A DNA stretch of 64,000 nucleotides from positions 558,001 to 622,000 of the forward strand of contig CAXXWT010000005.1 in assembly GCA_963674685.2 (NCBI GenBank), read 5' to 3'. The notes below the pieces were generated by a model, which was not told the origin of the DNA, did not search any database, and was given only the letters and a program-made list of their open reading frames with translations. This stretch comes from G963674685 sp963674685 (GTDB lineage: Bacteria > Lernaellota > Lernaellaia > JACKCT01). This document shows, piece after piece, positions 43,250 through 51,924 of this stretch. The position numbers and the translations under genes were made by a program. Numbering within the stretch: position 1 is the stretch's first letter; the number at the start of each line of letters is the position of its first letter.

Positions 43250-46200
43250 TCAGCGCCACTTTTCAGGCAGCAAAAGCTCCGTCTCATCGACGCCCCGTCG
43301 GGCCAGATCCTCTCTCAACTTGTCGAACTGGCGGGTCAGGACATTGTCCCGTCCCAGACCGAAACGGTCAATCAAGGCAAGGGATTTTTGATAAGGCTCT
43401 AAAGCCTCATCGCTGCTGTCGCCGTCGAGGAGCAAATGTCGCCCGCGCACGCTGTGATAGACCACGCTGACTTTGGGATACTCATCGCCGCGAAGCAGTT
43501 CCCACGCCTCGTCGAGTCTTTCCTGAGCGTCGGCGCTGCGATTCGCCGTCATCAGAGCCGCGGCGTATTGACAAAGATCGTAGGAGCGAAACTCCTTGTC
43601 GCCCACCTCCTCGTAGATCTTCATGGCCTGCTCGTAATGGACCAGCGCCTCGTCCGTTTCCCCCTGCCCCACAAGCAGCAGCGCCAGATTGCCCAGCACG
43701 ATGGCTTCGCTGCGCCGGTTGCCCACTTCACGGTGGATTTCCAAAGCCTTGCGGTGGTGAATCATGGCCTTATCGGGCTGTTTCGTGTCCTCGTATAAAA
43801 TCGCCAGATTCGCCAGAGAAATTCCTTCCGAGCGCCGGTCGCCGATTTCCCCGGCGATGGCCAAAGCCGCGTTGTAAAATTTCGGCGCCTCGTCGAGCCG
43901 CCCCAACTCGTGATTCAATCCGCCCAGGTTGTTGAGAACCTTTCCTTCCATAACCCTGTCGCCGGCGGCGCGGTGCGCTTCCAACGATTTTTTGTAATAA
44001 CCCAGGGCGTCGTCGGATTTTCCCTGGTCGTCATATAAAATGCCGATGCTGTTGAGAACGCGGGCTTCCATCCCGGCCTCGTCGAGCTTGTGAAAAACTT
44101 CCAGGGCCGCTTCGTGCATTTTCAGAGCTTCGTCCTTGTTGCCGCGCTCGTTGGTCAAAATGCCCTTGCTGTGCAGGACAAGCCCCATAAGGCGCAAATT
44201 GCCGGCCTTATGCAGATTTGCCAGGGCCTCTTCATAATATTGCTGCGCTTCGTCCACGCGTCCCATTTCGCGGCACAACATGCCGTAGCGGCCCTGCGCT
44301 TCGCCCCGCCTGCCTGCCAGGTGCGGCCTGGATGTGAGTTCCATCATCCGTTCGAGAGTTTCCCGGCGCTGTTGATTTTTACCCGTCAGCGCCTGCATGG
44401 CTTCCAGCAGGTCCAGAATCTCGTATCGTTTTGCGTCCCACTTCTCGTCTTCCGGAAATTCGCCGATCCATTCGTAAAGCCGCAAAGACCAGCTCAATCC
44501 CTCGTCATTCAAATAAAGGCGTCGGCATCTTTTCTGCGCCCTCATGCCCCATTCGACGGCTTTTTCACTCTTTTGCGCTTCGTGCCAATGCGTTGCGATG
44601 ATGCCCGACAGTTCGTCGGCGCCTTCCGGGAACAGCTCTTCCAGAGCCTGGGCCACGCATCGGTGCAAAATGATGCGGTTGTGCCGAAGCAGCGTCTCAT
44701 AAGCCGTATTGCGCGTGATGATATGTTTGAACTGGTAATTGTCCCCGGAACTCATGAGCATGCGACGGATAAAATCGCGGGTTTCGAGTTCGGAAAGAAT
44801 CACGTCGTTATTGCCATTCAGCGAAAGTTTGTGCGCGACGGTCTTGTATACGTCCAGTGCGAATTCCATGCCGATGACCGAGGCCCTTTGCAATCCCTGC
44901 CTTGGTTCGGCCTCCAGATGATCCATGCGGGAACGCGCCAGGGCCGCCAGACTTGAAGGAACCTGGAGTTTTCCAGGATCCTCGGCCAGCGCCCATCCTT
45001 TTTCGGTCATTTGCAGCGCGCCGGATTCGATCATGGACAACACCAGTTCTTCCAGGCAAAACGGATTGCCCTGCGCCTGTTTGAGAATGAAATCCTCCAC
45101 CTCCCTTGCCTGGTCCGCCGCGAGAATCTTGGTCATCTCCCCGTACGTTTCGGCCAGATCCCGGTCGACCTCGTAAGTCGCCGCGATCATATTCCGAATA
45201 ATGCCCCGGCAGGCCTGCTCGTCGATGGGCGCCAGTTCGATCTCCCGGCTCTCCACGTACGCCGCGTGGAGTCTGGGCGCCGGCGCGTTCTCCCCTTCTT
45301 TTTCCGGCCTGTAGAGCAAAAGGAAAAACAGCGGACGGGGCGTGTCGCAGTTTTCCACCAGAAACTCCAGAACCTCGGCGGAGGATGCGTCCATCCAATG
45401 CGTGTCTTCCAAAATAATCACAGGGGCCTTTTCGCAGTGCCCCAGAGCCCGAAAAATGTTGCGCAGAGCTATGAGGGTTTCCCGGTTTTTGGCCTGTTCA
45501 TCCAGGCTCGTCAGGCGCGGATCGTCGTGCGCAATGGAAAGAAGCTCCGCCAGAAACGGGGTGGAGCTTTTGAGCGCATCTTTAACCTGCGTTTCTTTGA
45601 CCTGACTCCCGATGGCGGAAAGCTTTTCCTCCAGCTTCGCCCGGGCGTTTTTATCCCCGATGCCGATGCCGAAATGCGAGCGCAAAAGCGTGGTCCATAT
45701 CCAGAACGACGGCTGCGCATAGGATAAAGTGCGTCCGTGCAATACCGGCGGCGCGCTTTGATCCTCCGGGTGCGCCACGCTCATGAGGAATTCGTGCGTC
45801 AGCCGCGACTTCCCGATGCCCGCTTCCGCCTTGAGTCCCACGGCAATGTGCTTGGCGCCGCCGCGGCGGTTTTGCTCCGCGGCGCTTGCCCGCAAAGACC
45901 AGGCCCGACTGAGCACGCGCAGTTCTCTGTCGCGGCCGAGCATGGGCGATTTGGCCACGCGGGCCGCGCGTTCCCAGCGCTCCTTTTGGCCCTGGCCGAC
46001 GCCCGTGGGACGGAAAGTGTGAATCGGTTCGGACTTGCCCTTGACGGTTATCTCGCCCAGGTCTTCCCAGGCAAACAGATCCCGGCACTGCTCCCTGACG
46101 TGCGCGGTGACCTGCACGGTGTCGATTTTCGCGGTGGATTCCATGCGGGAAGCGAGATTCACCGCGTCGCCGGTGACGGTCATGTGCCCGGAAGGGTCCG

Positions 46201-46636
46201 GCGCCACGGTGACCCAGCCGGCGTTGACGCCCACGCGGGCCGCCAGCGTTATGCCCTTGGGGCCGAGCATGCCGTTGACTTCGCCCAGCGTGTCGAGCAT
46301 GCGCGTCGCGCAGGTCACGGCCCGTGCGCAGTCGTTCTCGGCGGCCTTTTGCGCGCCGAAAAGAGCCATGATCAGATCGCCCTCGTACTTGTCCACGTAT
46401 CCGCCGTGTCCCTCGACCACGCGGGAAAGAGTCTGCATGACGCCGGTGGTGATGCGATGGACGATCTCGTGATCGAGTTTTTCCGACATGGCCGTAAAGC
46501 CGGAAAGGTCCATGAACAGGATCGCCACTTCGCGCCGTTCGCCTTCTTCGAGCTGCTCGGTTTTATCGGCGGAAGGAACGGCGATGTCGGCAAGCTTCGC
46601 CAGATCCTCTTTTATAAGCGACGACCAGTCCTGCAT
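43250..46636 (-). CDS. Class III nucleotide cyclase domain / AAA-type ATPase / TPR regulator
   Basis: A 1128-residue multidomain protein. Residues about 35-215 are a class III cyclase domain with both metal Asp residues (Asp43 in FMDLSGFTAM, Asp87 in KYEGDLIMALFGA) and GDAVNLASRMES. Residues about 235-500 are an STAND/AAA-type ATPase with Walker A (AEAGIGKSRL) and Walker B-like VIILEDTHWMDASS. About 765-1090 are TPR-type repeats of near 40 residues (for example EAALEVFHKLDEAGMEARVL, KALEIHREVGNRRSEAIVLG). Such proteins are common in deltaproteobacteria and act as large intracellular signalling switches. The start has no strong ribosome site. Divergent from the Na/Pi cotransporter. Confidence 0.9.
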   Translation of the reverse strand: MQDWSSLIKEDLAKLADIAVPSADKTEQLEEGERREVAILFMDLSGFTAMSEKLDHEIVHRITTGVMQTLSRVVEGHGGYVDKYEGDLIMALFGAQKAAENDCARAVTCATRMLDTLGEVNGMLGPKGITLAARVGVNAGWVTVAPDPSGHMTVTGDAVNLASRMESTAKIDTVQVTAHVREQCRDLFAWEDLGEITVKGKSEPIHTFRPTGVGQGQKERWERAARVAKSPMLGRDRELRVLSRAWSLRASAAEQNRRGGAKHIAVGLKAEAGIGKSRLTHEFLMSVAHPEDQSAPPVLHGRTLSYAQPSFWIWTTLLRSHFGIGIGDKNARAKLEEKLSAIGSQVKETQVKDALKSSTPFLAELLSIAHDDPRLTSLDEQAKNRETLIALRNIFRALGHCEKAPVIILEDTHWMDASSAEVLEFLVENCDTPRPLFFLLLYRPEKEGENAPAPRLHAAYVESREIELAPIDEQACRGIIRNMIAATYEVDRDLAETYGEMTKILAADQAREVEDFILKQAQGNPFCLEELVLSMIESGALQMTEKGWALAEDPGKLQVPSSLAALARSRMDHLEAEPRQGLQRASVIGMEFALDVYKTVAHKLSLNGNNDVILSELETRDFIRRMLMSSGDNYQFKHIITRNTAYETLLRHNRIILHRCVAQALEELFPEGADELSGIIATHWHEAQKSEKAVEWGMRAQKRCRRLYLNDEGLSWSLRLYEWIGEFPEDEKWDAKRYEILDLLEAMQALTGKNQQRRETLERMMELTSRPHLAGRRGEAQGRYGMLCREMGRVDEAQQYYEEALANLHKAGNLRLMGLVLHSKGILTNERGNKDEALKMHEAALEVFHKLDEAGMEARVLNSIGILYDDQGKSDDALGYYKKSLEAHRAAGDRVMEGKVLNNLGGLNHELGRLDEAPKFYNAALAIAGEIGDRRSEGISLANLAILYEDTKQPDKAMIHHRKALEIHREVGNRRSEAIVLGNLALLLVGQGETDEALVHYEQAMKIYEEVGDKEFRSYDLCQYAAALMTANRSADAQERLDEAWELLRGDEYPKVSVVYHSVRGRHLLLDGDSSDEALEPYQKSLALIDRFGLGRDNVLTRQFDKLREDLARRGVDETELLLPEKWR

Positions 46637-46969
46637 TATGCTCTTTTCACTTTTGTTTTCGGCCTGATAAAAAGTTAAAAATCCCTGATTTTCAAAGCAT
46701 GAAAGAATATAGCGACAAGATCAAGACATTTTCTGTTCAACCTCGATAAGCTTTTCGCGGATTCAAGTCAGGGTCCAGGATTCAGGGTTTAGGCTCTCGG
46801 CCCTGTAGACATATACGGCACAGCCGCCCCCGGCGGTGCTGTTGTCTATTTAATACTCAGACTGCAGCAGCAATAATTTTGCAAGGGATTAAGCCGTCAA
46901 ACACGACGTGACACGAAGCGGCCTCGTTGCTAAGATATATTTGCCGGATATCATTTTTTCGAGGTTTTC
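46637..46969. other. Divergent intergenic region between the cyclase and Na/Pi genes
   Basis: It holds a short low-complexity stretch with CAGGGTCCAGGATTCAGGGT-type words (about 46770-46795). No gene is supported. A promoter for the plus-strand gene is listed separately. Confidence 0.4.
46908..46936 (+). promoter_or_regulatory. Putative promoter of the Na/Pi cotransporter gene
   Basis: GTGACA (46908-46913), 17-bp spacer, TAAGAT (46931-46936), 33 bases upstream of ATG 46970. Consensus reading only. Confidence 0.4.
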
Positions 46970-48688
46970 ATGGCGCCCGCGGCAAATGCTCTGGAATATG
47001 GCGCGATTATAACCGGCCTGGGCGGCGGTTTGGCTCTATTCCTGTACGGTATGCGAAAGATGGCCGCATCGCTAAAGGTCGCCGCCGGCGGCGCCATGAA
47101 AAACATCCTGGCCCGGCTGACGTCCAACCGCTTTTCCGCCGCGCTGGCCGGCGCCATGGTCACCGCCGTCGTCCAATCCTCTTCGGTCACGACGGTCCTT
47201 GTCGTGGGTTTTATCAGCGCCGGGATTTTGGGGCTTTCACAATCCATCGGCGTGATCATCGGGGCCAACGTCGGCTGCACCGTCTCCGCGCAGATCATCG
47301 CTTTTAAAATCACGAAATATTCCCTGTTGCTGGTCGCCGTCGGCTTCATTGTGGATATCACCGCAATGAATCGGAAAATCAAGCACTATGGGTCCATGAT
47401 CATAGGTCTGGGCTTCGTGTTCTTCGGCATGGAACTCATGAGTCAGGCGACCTATCCCCTGCGCTCGTATGCGCCGTTTTTGGAAATGCTGCAGTCGCTG
47501 AACAATCCGCTGGCGGCGGTTCTGGTCGGAACGGCGTTCACCGCGCTGGTGCAAAGCTCCGCGGCGACCATCGGCATCGTCATGGTTCTGGCCGCGCAGG
47601 GTTTGCTTTCACTGGAAGCCGGCATCGCCCTGGTGTTGGGCGCCAATATCGGCACATGCATTACCGCGGTCATCTCCTCCATCGGACGTCCGACTCAGGC
47701 GGTCCGCGCCGCGGCGGCGCATGTGATTTTCAACGTGGCGGGTGTGGCCGGCGTATATTTCCTTATTCCCCAATTCACCGACCTTGTGCGCGAACTGTCG
47801 CCGGCGGCAAAAAACCTGACGGGGCTTGCCAAAATCGCCGAGGAAGCCCCCCGTCAGATCGCCAACGCGAATACCTTTTTCAACGCGGCCAATGCCGCGA
47901 TTTTCATCTGGTTCACCGGCCCTCTTTCCTTATTTCTCGAGTGGATTTTCCCGGAAAGAAAAAAGGTCATGGGGCGGCGAATCGAGCCCGAGTTTCTGGA
48001 CAAGATGTATTTCGATCAACCCGCGCTGGCGCTGGACCACGCCCGCATGGAGATCCTCAGACTCGGCAAACTCGTTCAGCGAATGTTCGACGATGCGCTT
48101 TCCGTCGTCACCAAAGGCGCCGAAGAAGATTTGCGTCGTTTGAGGGCGCAGGACGACAACGTGGACGCCCTGCACGAAGATATCGTCGCCTACCTGAGCG
48201 AGTTGGCTTCGAAAGACCTTATCGACCCGCAGCCGCAAAAGATCCACCAATACGTCATGGCGGCGAACTATATTGAAAACATCGGAGACGTCATCGAAAC
48301 AAGCATGTACAAGGAGGGGCAAAGCCGACTGTATCACCACCTGGTTTTAGATCAGGCGACCATGTTTTATATCGCGCCGGTTATCGACGAGGCCGGCGTC
48401 GCTTTCAAGCTGGCGCAGGAAGCCATTGAATCGCCGGACCCCCACCTCGAACAAGCCATCGTGAATTCCAAGGCCAGGCTCAGAAGCAATATCGACAATT
48501 GTCAGAGCCACATCGTCATGACCTGCGCAACGCGCAAAGACAATCTGGACATGTTCAAACTGATCAGCGAAATCCTTACCAGCATGGAAAGAATCCACGC
48601 CCTTTCCAGGAGAATCGTCGCCGGCTTGCACGACGACGTCGATGGCGATCAGCAATCGGAATTGCCGGAAATTCATGCGTCGCTTTAA
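46970..48688 (+). CDS. Na/Pi cotransporter (NptA/YjbB family) with PhoU-like C-terminal domain
   Basis: A 572-residue symporter. Two inverted repeats carry the QSS motifs of the SLC34/NptA family (TAVVQSSSVTTVLVVGF and ALVQSSAATIGIVMVLA), with GANIGTCITAVISSIG. Residues about 345-560 form a PhoU-type helical domain (ALDHARMEILRLGKLVQRMF, HQYVMAANYIENIGDVIE, NLDMFKLISEILTSMERIHALS). Family members export or import phosphate with sodium. Context adds a second phosphate system to the Pst/Pho locus about 30 kb away. ATG 46970 has GAGGTTTTC upstream. Confidence 0.92.
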   Translation: MAPAANALEYGAIITGLGGGLALFLYGMRKMAASLKVAAGGAMKNILARLTSNRFSAALAGAMVTAVVQSSSVTTVLVVGFISAGILGLSQSIGVIIGANVGCTVSAQIIAFKITKYSLLLVAVGFIVDITAMNRKIKHYGSMIIGLGFVFFGMELMSQATYPLRSYAPFLEMLQSLNNPLAAVLVGTAFTALVQSSAATIGIVMVLAAQGLLSLEAGIALVLGANIGTCITAVISSIGRPTQAVRAAAAHVIFNVAGVAGVYFLIPQFTDLVRELSPAAKNLTGLAKIAEEAPRQIANANTFFNAANAAIFIWFTGPLSLFLEWIFPERKKVMGRRIEPEFLDKMYFDQPALALDHARMEILRLGKLVQRMFDDALSVVTKGAEEDLRRLRAQDDNVDALHEDIVAYLSELASKDLIDPQPQKIHQYVMAANYIENIGDVIETSMYKEGQSRLYHHLVLDQATMFYIAPVIDEAGVAFKLAQEAIESPDPHLEQAIVNSKARLRSNIDNCQSHIVMTCATRKDNLDMFKLISEILTSMERIHALSRRIVAGLHDDVDGDQQSELPEIHASL

Positions 48689-49330
48689 GGCGATGAAAAA
48701 CCGCAGAAAATGGTTCTTCGAGGATTACCGTACTTCATCATGAAACGAAGAAGAAAATTATTTTTCGTCCTTGACATTGCCTTTGGGATGGAATTTTTGC
48801 TCATAGGTTTTGAAAGGACGTTTTTGATCGACGTCGCGGGCAATCCCTTCGAGATAAAAGGATTGGAAGACATGTCGACAATTCGGTGATTTATTGGCGG
48901 CTTTATCGCGGTCTCCTGACGCCCAAATTGGGAAATGTCCTTTCAAAACCTTAAATGACGGGCTTTTCCATCCCAAAGGAAATGTCAAGGATCGACGACC
49001 GCCCTTTTGGGCGGCGAAAAATAATTTTCTTCTTCGCAAAGTTGGAGAAGTGGGCGTTAAAGTACGGTAATCCTCGAAGAACCGAAAAAATGCTTTATTC
49101 AAATACGGCGGCATCCGGCGGAAATATCAAAAATGATTCATTTCTATAAATTTTTCACTGTGGCCAGAAACATCTTTATTTCAAGCAACTTTGATGGTAT
49201 CAGGATTAGGAATTTCGAGGGATTTGGCGATGACGCCGGATCATTTGAGAAAAATAATTAATGCTTCAAATAAAAATATCAATATCAGTTTTGCAGGTTT
49301 TTAGCATGACACATCGACTGGGGGACTGGT
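48689..49330. repeat. Intergenic inverted pair of the interspersed repeat (copies 2 and 3)
   Basis: The right copy (48976-49083, plus) matches 14338-14447 closely. The left copy (48712-48789) is the reverse complement of the same element with two internal deletions, one of them removing the CCGCCC-loop-GGGCGG hairpin. Around them, ATAGGTTTTGAAAGGACG (48804-48821) and GTCCTTTCAAAACCTT (48938-48953) continue the inversion, so the whole 370-bp stretch could fold into one long imperfect stem. No gene is supported. 49084-49330 is AT-rich with no other feature I can name. Confidence 0.7.
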
Positions 49331-51361
49331 ATGGCATCGAAGAATATCGACATCTTACTTGTAGAAGACGAACAGAAATTTCGTGAGAACACGCGCAAGC
49401 GCCTGGAAAGCAGGGGCTACAAGGTTCACGAGGTCGAGCGCGGCGACGACGCCATCAAGCAGGTGCGCCTGTACGATTACGACGTCATTTTGCTCGACCT
49501 GAAAATGCCGGGGATGAGCGGCGAGGATACTCTCAAGGAAATCAAGAAACACAGTCCGGCAAGTCAGGTCATCATTCTCACCGGCCACGCCTCCTTCCAC
49601 TCAGCCACGGCGACCGGAAGGCTCGACGCCTATTCATACATTGAAAAACCCGTCGAGTTCGAACGCCTCCTCAAGGAAATCGAGGCCGCCAAGCGCCAGA
49701 AGGTCAACGTGCTCATACGCGACGACGAGATCGTCGAGAAAAAACCGAACCTCTGGACGCGCATGGTGGGCGTCAGCAATTACCGGCCTCTGTTTATTCT
49801 TATCGGCTTGTTGATTTTCTTGCTCATCAGCTTTTTGCCCGCACCCAATTCCATGGTAAAACTGCTGGGGACGCAAAAAACCGGCGAAATGGGAGACTCC
49901 TTAAGCGGCTATGCGGAATATAAAAGCATGTTGAACGGGCAAAACATCGCCGACTACTACGGGAAATATACGAAATTCCTTAAAGGCTCCGACGGCGGAT
50001 ACCCCGTGGAATTCGCGGTTTTCAAATGCAAAGTCATGGTGGCGGTGCTGGTTCTCGCCGCTTTCTTCTGGGCGACGGGAGCGATTCCCATCGGATTCAC
50101 CGCCATTCTCGTCGGCGTCATGATGTACTGGTTCAAGATCATGCCGCCGGAGATGGTCGCCAAATCCTTTGCGAAGGATTCGGTGCTTTTTATCTTCGGC
50201 GTGCTGGCGCTTTCCGTGGGTATCGCCAAAACCGGCCTGGATAAAAGAATCGGCGTCCTTTTGCTGGGAATGTCCTCGAACTTGCGGCGCTTTGTTTTTC
50301 TCTTCTGTCCCCTGCTGGCCGTCAGCGCATCATTCGTGTCCGAGCACGCCCTGGTGGCGTTCATCGCGCCGATTATGGTGGCGGTCTATGCCGTGTCCAT
50401 ACGATCGGCGGGAATCAAGGAAGACAAAAACCTCGCTTTGATGCTGATCTTGATCGTGACCTTCGTCGGAAATCTCGGCGGACCGGGATCGCCCAGCGCC
50501 GGGGGACGCAACGCCGTGATGCTGGGCATCCTCAAGGATTACGGCAGCGCCCCATCGTATCTGGAATGGATGAAATACGGACTTCCCTTCGTGCCCGTCG
50601 CGGCGGCGTCCGTCGGTCTTTATTTCTATCTCATGTTCAACAGGAAAATTAAAGTCAAGAACCTGAACGTGGCCGAAATCGTGAAAAAGGAATCGGAAAG
50701 ACTCGGCCCCATGCTCCTGCAGGAATACCTGATGGCGGGCATATTGCTTCTGGTAATCCTGGGCTGGGTATTTTTGTCGAATACTTACGGAATGGCCGGT
50801 CCGGTTCTTTTGGGTCTTGTCCTGATGTCCATGCTGCGCATCACGCGCTGGAACGATGTCAGCCACATCAACTGGGACGTGGTGGCCCTGTATGCCGCGG
50901 CCACGGCCATGGGAAAAGGCCTTGCGGTCACCGGCGCCGGTCTGTGGATAGCAAACGGCTTCATTGCGATTCTGCCCGATTCCATGACAAGCGGAACCGG
51001 CCTGGCCATGGCCGTCAGCCTGATGACGGGCGTTTTGACCAACTTCATGAGCGACGGCGCCACGGTCTCCGCCATCGGCCCGATCACAACGCCCATGGCG
51101 ATCATCTCCGGCACGCATCCCTGGATGATCGGCTTCGCCACCGCGTTCGCGTCGTCCTTCGCCCACGCCCTGATCATCGGCACGCCCAACAACGCCATCG
51201 TGTACGCCGTCGCCAAAGACCCGGATACGGGCAAACAACTCATCAGCCTGGGAGATTTCGCCAAACACGGCGGCGTCGCCTTTTTGATATCCATGGCCGT
51301 GCTTTGGTTCTGGCTGTTCCTTGTTTACTGGCCCTGGATCGGTTTCCCGGCAGTCGGTTAA
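49331..51361 (+). CDS. Receiver-domain fused to SLC13 (DASS)-type anion/Na+ symporter
   Basis: Residues 1-120 are a full response-regulator receiver: E12/D13 in LLVEDEQKF, phospho-acceptor Asp56 (VILLDLKMPGMSG), Thr84 (IILTGHAS) and Lys106 (IEKPVEF). A charged linker (about 120-150) leads to a divalent-anion:Na+ symporter domain (about 150-676) with about 11 helices, FWATGAIPIGFTAILVGV, GNLGGPGSPSAGGRNAVML, TGVLTNFMSDGATVSAIGPI and IIGTPNNAIVY, which resemble SLC13 signatures. Both domains are in one uninterrupted frame from ATG 49331. The fusion suggests transport gated directly by phosphorylation. Substrate (sulfate, dicarboxylate or other anion) cannot be read off. A receiver and a kinase gene follow. 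Confidence 0.9.
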   Translation: MASKNIDILLVEDEQKFRENTRKRLESRGYKVHEVERGDDAIKQVRLYDYDVILLDLKMPGMSGEDTLKEIKKHSPASQVIILTGHASFHSATATGRLDAYSYIEKPVEFERLLKEIEAAKRQKVNVLIRDDEIVEKKPNLWTRMVGVSNYRPLFILIGLLIFLLISFLPAPNSMVKLLGTQKTGEMGDSLSGYAEYKSMLNGQNIADYYGKYTKFLKGSDGGYPVEFAVFKCKVMVAVLVLAAFFWATGAIPIGFTAILVGVMMYWFKIMPPEMVAKSFAKDSVLFIFGVLALSVGIAKTGLDKRIGVLLLGMSSNLRRFVFLFCPLLAVSASFVSEHALVAFIAPIMVAVYAVSIRSAGIKEDKNLALMLILIVTFVGNLGGPGSPSAGGRNAVMLGILKDYGSAPSYLEWMKYGLPFVPVAAASVGLYFYLMFNRKIKVKNLNVAEIVKKESERLGPMLLQEYLMAGILLLVILGWVFLSNTYGMAGPVLLGLVLMSMLRITRWNDVSHINWDVVALYAAATAMGKGLAVTGAGLWIANGFIAILPDSMTSGTGLAMAVSLMTGVLTNFMSDGATVSAIGPITTPMAIISGTHPWMIGFATAFASSFAHALIIGTPNNAIVYAVAKDPDTGKQLISLGDFAKHGGVAFLISMAVLWFWLFLVYWPWIGFPAVG

Positions 51362-51387
51362 ACGGATACACACGAAGGGAGTTTGAT

Positions 51388-51873
51388 ATGGATGAAAAAA
51401 TACGCCTGCTCTTTGTCGACGACGAGGAGAAATTCCTGGAGGCGACGGCCAAAAGGCTTCGGGTCCGCAACATCGATGTGCAAGCATTCACCCGGGGAGC
51501 CGACGCTCTGGAGGCGACGAAAAATCAAAAATTCGACGTGGCTTTGCTCGATCTGAAAATGCCCGGCATGGACGGCGAGGAGCTTCTGCACAAAATCAAG
51601 GAAATGCACCCGCGGATGGAAGTCGTCATCCTCACCGGACACGGCTCCATCGATTCGGCCAAGAGGCTGACCCGGGACGGCGCCTACGAATACTTGCAAA
51701 AGCCCTGCGAACTGGACGAACTGATTTCCGTTTTGTCCCAGGCATACGCCAGGCGCATCGTTTCCGCGAAGGAGAGCAAAGCCCGGCGGGTGCAGGAGCT
51801 TCTGGACAAGGCCACGGGCTACAGCCCCATCGCCCTGCTGGAAGAACTGCGTAAGATCGACAAAGAAAGTTGA
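51388..51873 (+). CDS. Stand-alone response regulator receiver protein
   Basis: A 161-residue protein from ATG 51388 (RBS AAGGGA) with receiver residues D11/D12, Asp55 (VALLDLKMPG), Thr83 and Lys105 (LQKPCELDE). Its receiver is clearly related to that fused to the transporter upstream, including the DLKMPG-GEE pattern. No DNA-binding output domain follows; the C-terminal 40 residues form a helix (AKESKARRVQELLDKATG, then SPIALLEELRKIDKES). 26 bases after the transporter gene and 51 before the kinase. Confidence 0.9.
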   Translation: MDEKIRLLFVDDEEKFLEATAKRLRVRNIDVQAFTRGADALEATKNQKFDVALLDLKMPGMDGEELLHKIKEMHPRMEVVILTGHGSIDSAKRLTRDGAYEYLQKPCELDELISVLSQAYARRIVSAKESKARRVQELLDKATGYSPIALLEELRKIDKES

Positions 51874-51924
51874 GCGAAGAACCGCCGGATTATTCTTGAC
51901 CGAATTCAAAATGCGGGGATCTTC

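Noticed and set aside
48758..49114. 118-codon minus-strand frame
   Set aside because: It spans the inverted pair of the interspersed repeat; composition is not protein-like and no homologous domain is visible.
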